Shown here: positions 32,074-40,101 of the stretch, one piece after another
How the letters are laid out: the number at the start of each line of letters is the position of its first letter
Numbering within the stretch: position 1 is the stretch's first letter
Program-made: the position numbers and the translations under genes
The notes under the pieces: generated by a model
The model's database searches: none
The model's input: only the letters and a program-made list of their open reading frames with translations
Told to the model about the DNA's origin: nothing
DNA from: Gp7-AA6 sp036395755
GTDB lineage: Bacteria > Acidobacteriota > Thermoanaerobaculia > UBA5066 > Gp7-AA6
DNA length: 64,000 bases
Reading direction: 5' to 3'
Assembly: GCA_036395755.1 (NCBI GenBank)
Contig: DASWCZ010000028.1
Coordinates: 65,645 to 129,644, forward strand

Positions 32074-33002
32074 GGCTCGACCTCGCGGTCGCCCGGCGGT
32101 TCGGTCTGTCGCGGCGGGCCGCCCGCGACGCGGTGCGCTCTGGACGCATCGAGTCGCGAGGCCAGGTCCGGGACGAGCCGGGGACCGAAGTCGCGGACGA
32201 CGTGCCTTTGCAATACGACCCGAACCGGCCGGCCGAGCGGCGGGTGCTGACGAGGCTCACGGTCCTCGCCGAAGACCCGCTCTTCCTGATCGTGGACAAG
32301 CCGGCCGGGCTGCTGACCGTCCAGACCGCGGAACACGAAGAAGACACGCTCTTCGCCCGCGTGCTCGACTACCTGCAGCACCGCTACCGGCGGCGGACGT
32401 GGATCGGCGTCGTGCACCGCCTGGACAAGGAGACCTCGGGAGCGCTCCTCTTCGCCCGGACCCGAGACGCTCTTCGCAACCTGCAGGAGAAGTTCCGGGC
32501 GCACGCGATCGAGCGGGAGTACGTCGCGCTCGTCGAAGGAAACGTCGTAGCTCCCGGAACGTTCGACGCGCCGCTCGTCTCGGGCCGGAGAGATCGGCGG
32601 CGCGGAGTCGCCCGCCCGGGCGAGTCCGGAAAGCGCGCCGTCACCCATTACCGGCCGCTCGAAAGCTTCGGCAGGGCGACGCTCGTCTCGGTTCAGCTCG
32701 AGACCGGCCGGACGCACCAGGTTCGCGTGCACTTCGCCTCCGCGGGCCATCCCGTGATCGGCGATTCCGTCTATCGCCGTGGCGAGGCCCCTCCTTTAGT
32801 CGACGTGCGCCGCCAGATGCTCCACGCCCGCGTCCTCGGCTTCGAGCATCCGAAGACGGGAGCGCCGGTGCGCGCCGAGGCGCCCATCCCGGAAGACTTC
32901 GGCAAGGCGATCGCCGAGCTCCGGCGGCGGGCGCGAAAGTCGCTGAGAGACCAGGACCAGAAAAAAGCCCCGAGAAACTCGGGGCGCAGCGTCAAAAAAT
33001 AG
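32070..33002 (+). CDS. RluA-family RNA pseudouridine synthase
   Basis: 310 residues. N-terminal S4-like RNA-binding domain (MRLDLAVARRFGLSRRAARD, AVRSGRIESRG), then the catalytic domain with the signature HRLDKETSGALLFAR whose Asp is the nucleophile. ETGRTHQVRVHFASAGHPVI closes the active site. It isomerises uridines in rRNA or tRNA; which site cannot be told from sequence. The Lys/Arg-rich tail is partly encoded by the hairpin that terminates the convergent OmpA gene. Confidence 0.92.
   Translation: MRLDLAVARRFGLSRRAARDAVRSGRIESRGQVRDEPGTEVADDVPLQYDPNRPAERRVLTRLTVLAEDPLFLIVDKPAGLLTVQTAEHEEDTLFARVLDYLQHRYRRRTWIGVVHRLDKETSGALLFARTRDALRNLQEKFRAHAIEREYVALVEGNVVAPGTFDAPLVSGRRDRRRGVARPGESGKRAVTHYRPLESFGRATLVSVQLETGRTHQVRVHFASAGHPVIGDSVYRRGEAPPLVDVRRQMLHARVLGFEHPKTGAPVRAEAPIPEDFGKAIAELRRRARKSLRDQDQKKAPRNSGRSVKK
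32961..32985 (-). terminator. Terminator of the VWA-OmpA operon, inside the rluA-family gene
   Basis: Reverse strand: GCCCCGAG, loop TTT, CTCGGGGC (32985-32967), then six T. It lies ~30 nt past the OmpA stop codon but within the coding sequence of the convergent gene. Confidence 0.85.
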
Positions 33003-33015
33003 GTCTGCTCTTCCG

Positions 33016-33645
33016 CTAGGCAAGAACGACCACGACCACGCGACGGTTCTGGGCCCGGCCCTTGCGCGACGTGTTTTTCGAAACGGGCTCGTCCTCGCCG
33101 TAGGAGATGGTCGACATCCGATTCAGCGCGATTCCCTCCTTGGAGAGGAAACGGCGAACCGCTTCTGCCCGCTCCTCGCCCAACTTGTAGTTGTACTCTT
33201 TGTCCCCGCTGGAATCGGTGTGACCCTGGATTTCCAGGTAGACGTTCTTGTTCTCCCCCTTCAGCTTCTCCGCGAACTCCGTCAGCTTCGCCTGAGCTTC
33301 CTTGGACAGCTCGTGGCGGTTGACCGGGAACTTCACCGCGTCATCGGAGAGGACGAGCGAGAAGACGAACTTGCCCTCGGCGAGCTTGCCCGCCGCCTCG
33401 GCACGCTCCAGAGCGTCGCGGGTCGACTTGTCGAGCTCGGCAAGATGCGTGTCGTGCTCGCGAACGCGCGTCTGCGCCGCCTCGACCTGGGTCTGAACCT
33501 CGCTGATTCTCCTCTCGGACGCGGCACTGCTTTTGGAGACCTCCTGCCCGACGAAACGCTTGGTCGCGCAGCCGGAAAGGCCGACGATCCCCACAAGAAG
33601 AGCCCCGACCACCAGGAAACGGTTGGAACCTGTTCGGAACCTCAT
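33016..33645 (-). CDS. OmpA-family lipoprotein (Pal-like)
   Basis: 209 residues from the ATG at 33645 (AGGAGG upstream). Lipoprotein signal with lipobox LSGC, Cys26. A coiled-coil linker of ~70 residues follows (RRISEVQTQVEAAQTRVREH), then the peptidoglycan-binding OmpA domain (YLEIQGHTDSSGDKEYNYKL, GEERAEAVRRFLSKEGIALN). It probably tethers the outer membrane to peptidoglycan. The start overlaps the VWA gene stop by 4 bp, so they form an operon. Confidence 0.92.
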   Translation of the reverse strand: MRFRTGSNRFLVVGALLVGIVGLSGCATKRFVGQEVSKSSAASERRISEVQTQVEAAQTRVREHDTHLAELDKSTRDALERAEAAGKLAEGKFVFSLVLSDDAVKFPVNRHELSKEAQAKLTEFAEKLKGENKNVYLEIQGHTDSSGDKEYNYKLGEERAEAVRRFLSKEGIALNRMSTISYGEDEPVSKNTSRKGRAQNRRVVVVVLA

Positions 33646-34664
33646 GAACCCTCCTTTCGCTGAATGTTGACCGATGCCGAGGCTTCCGGGGCCGTGCCCC
33701 GGTAACCCCGGCGGGTCCGAACGAGCCAATTCCCCTTCTTCGTCACCGAAACGAATACGACCCGATATTTTAGCTCACCTTTCCCGGAGGGAGAGAACCC
33801 CAGAATGTACTGCTTTCGGACCTCAGAATTGACCTTGGCCGCGAGCGGCCTCAGGTCCTCGTCTCCACCCACCAGGTACATCTTTCCGCCGCTCGAGACC
33901 GCGAGCATTTTCAGATTCTCGACGAAAAGCTCCTGGCGCTGCTCTTCGGTGAGGAGGTCGTACATCACATTCTTCATGCCGAACGCGTAGACCGGCGTGG
34001 ACACTTGCTGCAGGATCTCTGCCATCTTCTCCGGCGTCAGTTTGCTGGCGTTGTCGACCCCGTCGGTGAAGAGCAGAATCGCTCGTTTGGTGTTCTTGCC
34101 CTTGAGAAGCCTGGGAGTTGCGGCGACGGCGTCGAAGAGCGCCGTCTGACCTCCCGCGTCCAGCTCGTCGAGCGCCCGGAAGAGCCGGCCGGAGTTTGAG
34201 GAGAAGTCGGCGACCATCTTGACGTCTCCCTCGGAGAACGCGAAGAGCGCGAAGTCGTCCCCCGGCAGCCGGCCGGCCACGATCGACCGGATCGCGCGCT
34301 TGGCGTTGTCGAGCTTGCCGGCCAGGTCCATGCTGCCCGACGTATCCACGAGAAACGCCATGGAGACCGGCGCGTTGTCGTCTCGCTCGAACGTGTCGAC
34401 CTGAATCGGGATCGTATCGACCCGCACGCGGAAGTCCTTCTTTTCGAGGCCGTCGACGAAGCGGCCCTTCTTGTCCAGAACGATGACCGGGAGGAGGACG
34501 TACTCGGATTCCGCGGTCTCGGTGTAGGTGGGGACTTCCTCTTTCTGCTGTTGCTGCGGGGGGCGCGTCGGCTCCGGCGCTGGCTTCGCGGTCGGCGACG
34601 GCTGCTGGGCGAGCACGGGCAGCGCGAGCGAGAAGAGGAGCCAGCTGGGGAGGTTGCGCTTCAT
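33642..34664 (-). CDS. Secreted VWFA-related acidobacterial protein with intact MIDAS
   Basis: 340 residues. Signal peptide MKRNLPSWLLFSLALPVLAQ, a Pro/Gln linker, then YVLLPVIVLDKKGRFVDGLE and a VWA domain. The metal-ion motif is present (FLVDTSGSMD), as are ALFDAVAATPRLLKG and LLFTDGVDNAS. The C-terminal strand QYILGFSPSGKGELKYRVV is typical of the family. TATAAT at 34671-34676 exactly 6 nt before the ATG is a perfect -10 for a leaderless transcript. It is co-transcribed with the OmpA lipoprotein, which suggests envelope protein-protein contact. Confidence 0.9.
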   Translation of the reverse strand: MKRNLPSWLLFSLALPVLAQQPSPTAKPAPEPTRPPQQQQKEEVPTYTETAESEYVLLPVIVLDKKGRFVDGLEKKDFRVRVDTIPIQVDTFERDDNAPVSMAFLVDTSGSMDLAGKLDNAKRAIRSIVAGRLPGDDFALFAFSEGDVKMVADFSSNSGRLFRALDELDAGGQTALFDAVAATPRLLKGKNTKRAILLFTDGVDNASKLTPEKMAEILQQVSTPVYAFGMKNVMYDLLTEEQRQELFVENLKMLAVSSGGKMYLVGGDEDLRPLAAKVNSEVRKQYILGFSPSGKGELKYRVVFVSVTKKGNWLVRTRRGYRGTAPEASASVNIQRKEGS

Positions 34665-34670
34665 CGAGAA

Positions 34671-34698
34671 ATTATAAATGCCTGTCCGGTCCGATAAT
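34671..34698. promoter_or_regulatory. Divergent -10 elements for VWA and TrmJ-like genes
   Basis: Reverse strand TATAAT (34676-34671) lies 6 nt before the ATG at 34664. Forward strand GATAAT (34693-34698) lies 7 nt before the GTG at 34706. Only 41 bp separate the two start codons, and neither has a Shine-Dalgarno. Confidence 0.6.
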
Positions 34699-34705
34699 TC
34701 CGGTA

Positions 34706-35425
34706 GTGGAGAGGTCCGATCCGGCCGTCGTGCTGGTCCGCCCCCGGGTTCCCGGGAACCTGGGCTCGGTCGCGCGGGCCGCCAGGAACTTCGGAGTCGG
34801 CGACGTCCGCCTGATCGAGCCCGCCTGCTCGCCGGACGAGGAGGCATATCGCTTGTCCTCGGGAGCAGGGGACCTTCTCGACGCGATGGTCCGGCACTCG
34901 ACTCTCCTCGAGGCGGTGGCGGACTTCGACGCCGTCGTGGCGACCTCGTCCCTGCGCGGGCGGTCCGAACGGCGCTGGCTGTCCCTTTCGGAGCTGCCGG
35001 AATTCGTCGGGTCGCTCTCGAGCGGAGCGCGCGTTGCCTACGTCTTCGGACCCGAGAGGAGCGGGCTGACCGAGGAAGAACGGTCGCGCGCGAGCGCCAC
35101 GGTGAACGTCCCGACCGACCCCGGCTTCCCCACCCTGAACCTCTCGCACGCGGTCGCCGTCCTCCTCGCGATCCACCGGACGTTCGCGTCTCCGATCGGC
35201 GCGACGCGCGAGGAGGAGCTCGCCCCGTCCCGGGAGATCGAAGGCGCGATCGAGCACTGGGATCGGGCGCTCGACGCGATCGGCTTCTACGACACGGGCC
35301 ACCGCGACCGCTCACTGCGCGACTGGAGGCGGATCGTCGCGGGCCGTCCGCTTTCGGCTCGCGAGGTCGCCCTGCTGCGCGGCGTGGCGAACCGGATCCT
35401 GGTGTCGCTCAGGAGGACCCCGTAG
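34706..35425 (+). CDS. TrmJ/SpoU-family RNA methyltransferase
   Basis: 239 residues. SPOUT-class SAM-dependent 2'-O-methyltransferase. Visible motifs are VVLVRPRVPGNLGSVARAAR, NFGVGDVRLIEP, VAYVFGPERSGLTEEE (motif 2) and PTDPGFPTLNLSHAVAVLL (motif 3, with the trefoil-knot NLSHAV). The Arg-rich C-terminal helical region (LRDWRRIVAGRPLSAREVAL) is like that of TrmJ, which modifies nucleotide 32 of tRNA. The 3' end overlaps the convergent TMEM175 gene by 17 bp. Confidence 0.88.
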   Translation: MERSDPAVVLVRPRVPGNLGSVARAARNFGVGDVRLIEPACSPDEEAYRLSSGAGDLLDAMVRHSTLLEAVADFDAVVATSSLRGRSERRWLSLSELPEFVGSLSSGARVAYVFGPERSGLTEEERSRASATVNVPTDPGFPTLNLSHAVAVLLAIHRTFASPIGATREEELAPSREIEGAIEHWDRALDAIGFYDTGHRDRSLRDWRRIVAGRPLSAREVALLRGVANRILVSLRRTP

Positions 35426-36047
35426 CGATCTTCCGTTCGGGAAGCAGGTAGAGGACGGCAAGGATGCCGTGCACCGAGAGACTCGCCCAGACGTTCACGA
35501 AAGCGAGCGCAAACGAAACCGCGTAGGAAACCGGACCGAGCGCGTAGCGCCGGGAGATCGTGCGCACCGCGACGGCATCGGCGCCGGCATCGAGCAGCCG
35601 CCGTCCCGTGACCGCGTACCACCACACGGCGTTGTAGGCGAGCGCGATTACGACGAGGGTCGCGCTATAGGCCGCGACGGCGATCTGCCGGCTCTCGGGG
35701 TGCGGAAGGTGCTCGGCGAGAACCGCGGTCGGAAACGGCAGGAACGAGATGCACATGAGGAAGAAGACATGGATCAGGAGAAAGTACCGATCCGTGCGGC
35801 AGATGTACGTAAAGATCGCATGGTGGTTCGCCCACATGATCCCGAGCGTCACGAAGCTGATGACGTACCCCAGGTAGGAGGGCCAGAGCTGCGCGAGCGC
35901 CCGGAGGAGGCCTCCCTCCGTTCCGGCGCGCGGCACTTTGACCTCGAGGATCAGGAGCGTGATCGCGATGGCGAAGACGCCGTCCGCAAACGCCTCGAGC
36001 CGCGCGGTCTCGGAGAAGCCCGGCGAGTCCTCGATTCTTTCGGTCAC
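35409..36047 (-). CDS. TMEM175-family (DUF1211) potassium channel-like protein
   Basis: 212 residues, GTG start overlapping the ndk stop by 4 bp. Six hydrophobic segments; the first carries the family pore signature (RLEAFADGVFAIAITLLILE, where most members have FSDGVFAIA). Second-segment features YVISFVTLGIMWANHHAIF are also typical. Bacterial TMEM175 proteins form tetrameric K+ leak channels. It is last in the TCA-cycle run, an unexpected place for a channel gene. Confidence 0.88.
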   Translation of the reverse strand: MTERIEDSPGFSETARLEAFADGVFAIAITLLILEVKVPRAGTEGGLLRALAQLWPSYLGYVISFVTLGIMWANHHAIFTYICRTDRYFLLIHVFFLMCISFLPFPTAVLAEHLPHPESRQIAVAAYSATLVVIALAYNAVWWYAVTGRRLLDAGADAVAVRTISRRYALGPVSYAVSFALAFVNVWASLSVHGILAVLYLLPERKIATGSS

Positions 36048-36481
36048 CGAGGGGTCAGGCCTGACCCCACGAGCTCGGACTCGCTGAAGAAGAAGCCGAC
36101 TTCCCGCGCCGCGCTCTCCGGCGAGTCGCTCCCATGGATCGCATTTCTCTCGATGTCGCTCCCGTGAAGGTTCCGGATTGTGCCCGCTTCCGCCTTGCGC
36201 GAGTCGGTCGCGCCCATCGTCCTGCGCAGGTGCGCGACGGCGTCCTCGCGCTCGAGCGCCGCGACGACGACCGGCCCCTCGGTCATGAACCGCACGAGAC
36301 CCTCGAAGAAGGGACGCTCGCGATGGACCTGGTAGAACGCCCTCGCCTGGTCTTCCGTCAGCTTCAGACGCTTCAGGCCCCGGACGACGAACCCATCTTC
36401 TTCGAGGCGGGCGAGGATGGCCCCGGAATTGCCAGCAGCAACGGCATCGGGCTTGAAAATCGCCAATGTGCGTTCGATCAT
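36044..36481 (-). CDS. ndk: Nucleoside diphosphate kinase
   Basis: 145 residues from the ATG at 36481 (GAGGA upstream). Transfers the gamma phosphate between NTPs and NDPs through a phosphohistidine. All key motifs are present: TLAIFKPDAV, the Kpn loop region, and NAIHGSDSPESA with the active His116. The last residues (GSGLTPR) extend past the usual FFSESELV end and are encoded by the perfect 18-bp palindrome at 36051-36068. It follows sucCD in the same run, so it can convert the NTP made there. Confidence 0.96.
   Translation of the reverse strand: MIERTLAIFKPDAVAAGNSGAILARLEEDGFVVRGLKRLKLTEDQARAFYQVHRERPFFEGLVRFMTEGPVVVAALEREDAVAHLRRTMGATDSRKAEAGTIRNLHGSDIERNAIHGSDSPESAAREVGFFFSESELVGSGLTPR
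36051..36068. repeat. Perfect 18-bp palindrome in the 3' end of ndk
   Basis: GGGGTCAGGCCTGACCCC is fully self-complementary. It encodes the non-conserved C-terminal extension of Ndk and lies 4 bp before the start codon of the next gene on the reverse strand. A related hairpin is at 48914-48938. Confidence 0.8.
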
Positions 36482-36504
36482 CGACAGTCCTCGGTCGTGA
36501 GTCT

Positions 36505-36927
36505 TCAAAAATCCTTGACCACGATGGGAAGCCGGTCCTGCGTAGCGATTCCCGCGCGGGCGAGCGCGTCGAGAAGCTCCCGCGGCCGCTGCGATCCGAC
36601 GAGCAGCGTGGTTCCGTCGGTACGCGTCAGCAGAACACCCTGGTTTCCGCGGGCGTTCAGCGCGCGGCGGCGCCGCGACCCGCGGATTCCCCAGCCGCCG
36701 TACTCGCGCAAGGGCGCATATTCGACGGCCTCTGCGAGAGCGATCTCCGCCAAGGGGACGCGGGTCTCGTAGAGAAAACCGTACCGCACGGAAATCGAGT
36801 TTTCCGTCACGGTCGTCGTCAGCCGCAGCGTGAGCAGAGCTCCGAGCAGCGCGATGGCCGCCAGCATCACCGCGATGATCGCGGGCGAGAATCCCTGGGT
36901 CTCGTGGTAGAGGACCGGGCCGTTCAT
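36505..36927 (-). CDS. Small membrane protein with PH-like domain, unknown
   Basis: 140 residues from the ATG at 36927, overlapping the sucD stop by 4 bp. One helix near the N-terminus (IIAVMLAAIALLGALLTL), then a beta-rich cytoplasmic part (TTVTENSISVRYGFLYETRV, GWGIRGSRRRRALNARGNQG, TLLVGSQRPRELLDALARAG) that looks like a bacterial PH-type domain. It sits between sucD and ndk; the reason is unknown. A longer frame in the same phase is the antisense overlap of sucD and not real. Confidence 0.7.
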   Translation of the reverse strand: MNGPVLYHETQGFSPAIIAVMLAAIALLGALLTLRLTTTVTENSISVRYGFLYETRVPLAEIALAEAVEYAPLREYGGWGIRGSRRRRALNARGNQGVLLTRTDGTTLLVGSQRPRELLDALARAGIATQDRLPIVVKDF

Positions 36928-37811
36928 CGCCCGAGGACTTCCTTCATCCGCCCTCCGATCTCCGCGGGAGAGGCGACGACGTGGATCTCGGCGGCTTCGA
37001 GGGCCTTGATCTTTTCCGCGGCGGTGCCGCGACCCCCTGCGATGATCGCGCCCGCGTGCCCCATCCGCCGCCCGGGGGGAGCGGTCTGACCGGCGATGAA
37101 GGCGACGACCGGCTTTCGGAAATGGCCGGCGACGAAACAGGCTGCCTCCTCCTCCGCCATGCCGCCGATCTCGCCGATCAGAACGACGGCCTCGGTGACG
37201 GCGTCGTCGACGAACGCCCGCAGGCAGTCGACGAAGCTCGTTCCGTTGACTGGGTCTCCGCCGATGCCGACGACAGTGGACTGTCCGAGCCCGAGCCGCG
37301 TCAGCTGGTCCACGGCCTCGTAGGTGAGCGTTCCGGACCGGGAGACCACTCCGATCGTCCCGGGCCGGTGGATCCGCCCCGGCATGATCCCGATCTTGCA
37401 CTCGCCCGGCGTGATGATCCCCGGGCAGTTCGGCCCGATCAGTCGCACCCCGATTCCCGAGGCGTTCTTTCGGACGAGGAACTCTTTCACCCGCAACATG
37501 TCGTTCGTGGGAATGCCTTCGGTGATGCAGACGACGACCGCCACGCCCGCGTCCGCGGCCTCGACGATCGCGTCGGCGGCGAAAGGCGGCGGTACGAAGA
37601 TCATCGTCGCGTTTGCGCCGGTCGCGTCGACGGCGCCCGCCACGGTGTCGAAGACCGCGATCCCCTCGTGCGTCGTGCCCCCTTTTCCCGGCGTGACTCC
37701 GGCGACGACGGAGGTGCCGTACTCTCGGCTGGCGAGCGCGTGGAACGTCCCCTCGCGCCCCGTCAACCCCTGAACGAGGAGCCGCGTCTCCCGATTGACC
37801 CAGATGCTCAC
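36924..37811 (-). CDS. sucD: Succinyl-CoA synthetase, alpha subunit
   Basis: 295 residues from the GTG at 37811 (GGAGG upstream). Makes succinate and an NTP from succinyl-CoA. CoA-binding Rossmann domain (VQGLTGREGTFHALASREYG, VVAGVTPGKGGTTHEGIAVF), the conserved RLIGPNCPGIITPGECKIGI, and the phosphorylated His in GRRMGHAGAIIAGG. It overlaps the small membrane protein upstream and the PH-like gene downstream by 4 bp each. Confidence 0.97.
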   Translation of the reverse strand: MSIWVNRETRLLVQGLTGREGTFHALASREYGTSVVAGVTPGKGGTTHEGIAVFDTVAGAVDATGANATMIFVPPPFAADAIVEAADAGVAVVVCITEGIPTNDMLRVKEFLVRKNASGIGVRLIGPNCPGIITPGECKIGIMPGRIHRPGTIGVVSRSGTLTYEAVDQLTRLGLGQSTVVGIGGDPVNGTSFVDCLRAFVDDAVTEAVVLIGEIGGMAEEEAACFVAGHFRKPVVAFIAGQTAPPGRRMGHAGAIIAGGRGTAAEKIKALEAAEIHVVASPAEIGGRMKEVLGR

Positions 37812-38182
37812 CGGCCGCCTCCGACGGGGACCATGGGGAAGCCGGAGAGCTCCGAAAGCGTGTCGGAGAGCCAGAGGCCGAGGTCGCGCCACGACGGGAC
37901 GAGCAGCAGCGCCGCCGCGCCGACCAAGAGCGCGGCCGCTCCCGTGCGCCAGACGCGGTGCGCCTCCTCGGACGGCTCGTGTCCCATCGCGGCCCGACCC
38001 GCCCTGGCGAGGAAGAGCGGCATCACGAAGAAGAAGACGATCACGGCGGCCCACCCGGCGAGAAGCCGCGGGTTCTCGGCGAGCGTCGGCCATCCCTTCC
38101 ACGTCGCGACGAGGAGCCCGATGAAGATCGGCGCGAGGAAGAAACCGAACGACTTCAGGGCGTAACCCGCGAGGTGTCTCAT
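37808..38182 (-). CDS. Small membrane protein encoded between sucC and sucD
   Basis: 124 residues from the ATG at 38182. Three hydrophobic helices (FGFFLAPIFIGLLVATW, LLAGWAAVIVFFFVMPLFLA, TGAAALLVGAAALLLVPSW) and a short amphipathic end. It overlaps sucC at its start (ATGA) and sucD at its end (GTGA), 4 bp each, so it is translated in line with both enzyme subunits. No family recognised. It may anchor or regulate the complex, or be an unrelated passenger. Confidence 0.8.
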   Translation of the reverse strand: MRHLAGYALKSFGFFLAPIFIGLLVATWKGWPTLAENPRLLAGWAAVIVFFFVMPLFLARAGRAAMGHEPSEEAHRVWRTGAAALLVGAAALLLVPSWRDLGLWLSDTLSELSGFPMVPVGGGR

Positions 38183-39336
38183 TGCGCCGCCTCGACGACC
38201 TTGCGCGCGGCGTCGGCGAGACCCTCCGCGGGGGTTACGGCGAGACCCGACTCCCGCAGGATCCGTTTCCCCTCGTCGACGTTGGTCCCCTCGAGCCGGA
38301 CGACGACCGGGAGCGAGAGTCCCATTTCCTTGACCGCCGCCACGACGCCCTTCGCGATGACGTCGCACCGCATGATGCCGCCGAAGATGTTGATCAGGAT
38401 CGCCCGCACGTTCCGGTCGGACAGGATGATTCGAAATGCGTTCTTCACCTGCTCCTCGTTGGCGCCGCCCCCGACGTCGAGAAAGTTGGCGGGCTCTCCA
38501 CCGGCGAGCTTGACGAGGTCCATGGTCGCCATCGCGAGCCCGGCGCCGTTGACCATGCACCCGACGTTTCCGTCGAGCTTGATGTAGCTCAGGCCGAACT
38601 TCGAGGCCTCGACCTCCAGGGGATCTTCCTCCGCGAGGTCCCGCATCTCCCGGATGTCGGGGTGCCGGAAGAGAGCGTTGTCGTCGAACGTCATTTTCGC
38701 GTCGAGCGCCAGGACCCGACCCGAGCTTGTTACGAGAAGCGGGTTCACTTCCGCGAGCGTCGCGTCGGTCTCGATGTAAGCGCGGAAGAGCGACTGCATG
38801 AGAGCGACCCCCTGGCGGAAGGAATCCGCCGCGAGGCCGAGCGCGAACGCGAGACGTCTCGCCTGGAAGGGGAACATGCCGAGCGCCGCGTCCACCGCTT
38901 CACGGAGGACGGCGGACGGATCGCGCGCCGCGACCTCCTCGATCTCCATCCCGCCGGAGCGCGACGCGATCACCATCGGCAGGGCGCGCGATCGATCGAG
39001 AGTCACCCCCAGGTAGAGCTCCCGGTCGAGATCGAGGGCCTCCTCGACGAGAACTTTCCGGACCACCCGGCCCGCTCGACCGGTCTGCGGCGTGACGAGA
39101 GTCATCCGGAGGATCGCGCTTGCGTGCTCGAAGGCTTCGTCCGGACCGCGCGCGACGCGGATCCCGCCCCCCTTTCCGCGTCCTCCCGCGTGAATCTGAG
39201 CTTTGACGACGACCGCTCCGCCGAGCCTCCTCGCGATTTCGCGCGCCTCGTCGGCCGTGCCGGCGACCTCGCCGCGCGGCACGGCGACGCCGTAGCGCGA
39301 GAGGAGGGACTTGGCCTGGTATTCGTGAACTTTCAT
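38179..39336 (-). CDS. sucC: Succinyl-CoA synthetase, beta subunit
   Basis: 385 residues from the ATG at 39336. ATP-grasp domain (MKVHEYQAKSLLSRYGVAVP, VVVKAQIHAGGRGKGGGIRV, EVNPLLVTSSGRVLALDAKM) followed by the CoA-ligase domain (LDGNVGCMVNGAGLAMATMD, ANFLDVGGGANEEQV, ILINIFGGIMRCDVIAKGVV). The start codon shares one base with the sdhB stop (TGATG). With sucD it gives substrate-level phosphorylation in the TCA cycle. Confidence 0.97.
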   Translation of the reverse strand: MKVHEYQAKSLLSRYGVAVPRGEVAGTADEAREIARRLGGAVVVKAQIHAGGRGKGGGIRVARGPDEAFEHASAILRMTLVTPQTGRAGRVVRKVLVEEALDLDRELYLGVTLDRSRALPMVIASRSGGMEIEEVAARDPSAVLREAVDAALGMFPFQARRLAFALGLAADSFRQGVALMQSLFRAYIETDATLAEVNPLLVTSSGRVLALDAKMTFDDNALFRHPDIREMRDLAEEDPLEVEASKFGLSYIKLDGNVGCMVNGAGLAMATMDLVKLAGGEPANFLDVGGGANEEQVKNAFRIILSDRNVRAILINIFGGIMRCDVIAKGVVAAVKEMGLSLPVVVRLEGTNVDEGKRILRESGLAVTPAEGLADAARKVVEAAQ

Positions 39337-40082
39337 CAGGTTCCGAAGAGTCTCTTGACGCCGTGCGCCGTCGTCGCCCGGAACATCTCCGCGATCGAGG
39401 TCGTCAGCGGGATCGATTTCGGGCATGCGCGGACGCAGTTCTGCGCGTTGCCGCACTCGCCCAGGCCCCCTTCGCCCATCAGCGCCTCGAGCCGTTCGGC
39501 GGCGAGCATCCGCCCGGTGGGATGGCGGTTGAAGAGCGCGACCTGAGAGATCGGGGCTGCTCCCATGAAGCTCGAACGTTCGTTGACCTGCGGGCAGACC
39601 TCGAGGCAGTTCCCGCACGTGATGCACTTCGAGAGCTCGTACGCGTACGCGCGCTCCCACTCCGCCATGCGGGGACCGGGCCCGAGGTCGTAGGTGCCGT
39701 CGATCGGGACCCAGGCCTTCACGCGCTTCAGCGACTCGAACATCGAACCGCGGTCCACCGAGAGGTCGCGCACGACCGGGAACTTCGCCAGCGGCTCGAG
39801 CTTCACGGGCTGCTCGAGCGAGTCGATCAACGCCGTACAGGCCATCCGCGCGACCCCGTTCACGCGCATCGCGCACGATCCGCACACCTCTTCCAGGCAA
39901 GCGCGGTCGTAGACGATCGGAGAGGTGGGTCTGCCGCCGCGGGTCTTCGGGTCCTTGGCGATTTCCATCAACACCGAGATGACGTTCTCTTTCGGCCGGT
40001 AGGGCAGCTCGTACTCCTCCCAGTAAGGGGAGGAAGCCGGTGTGTCCTGTCGGCGGACGCTCAGCTGAATGGTGCGCGGCAT
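39336..40082 (-). CDS. sdhB: Succinate dehydrogenase iron-sulfur subunit
   Basis: 248 residues. N-terminal [2Fe-2S] domain with ACLEEVCGSCAMRVNGVARM ending in a further Cys. The C-terminal ferredoxin-like domain binds [4Fe-4S] and [3Fe-4S] (CITCGNCLEVCP and CGNAQNCVRACPKSIP). Carries electrons from FAD in SdhA to the heme/quinone site of SdhC. No Shine-Dalgarno is evident; it starts 19 nt after the sdhA stop. Confidence 0.96.
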   Translation of the reverse strand: MPRTIQLSVRRQDTPASSPYWEEYELPYRPKENVISVLMEIAKDPKTRGGRPTSPIVYDRACLEEVCGSCAMRVNGVARMACTALIDSLEQPVKLEPLAKFPVVRDLSVDRGSMFESLKRVKAWVPIDGTYDLGPGPRMAEWERAYAYELSKCITCGNCLEVCPQVNERSSFMGAAPISQVALFNRHPTGRMLAAERLEALMGEGGLGECGNAQNCVRACPKSIPLTTSIAEMFRATTAHGVKRLFGT

Positions 40083-40101
40083 GACGAGGAGGAGCTTATG
40101 C

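Noticed and set aside
36505..37401. 298-codon reverse frame including the PH-like gene
   Set aside because: The first ~155 codons are a shadow of sucD. The real protein starts at the ATG at 36927 with a membrane helix.
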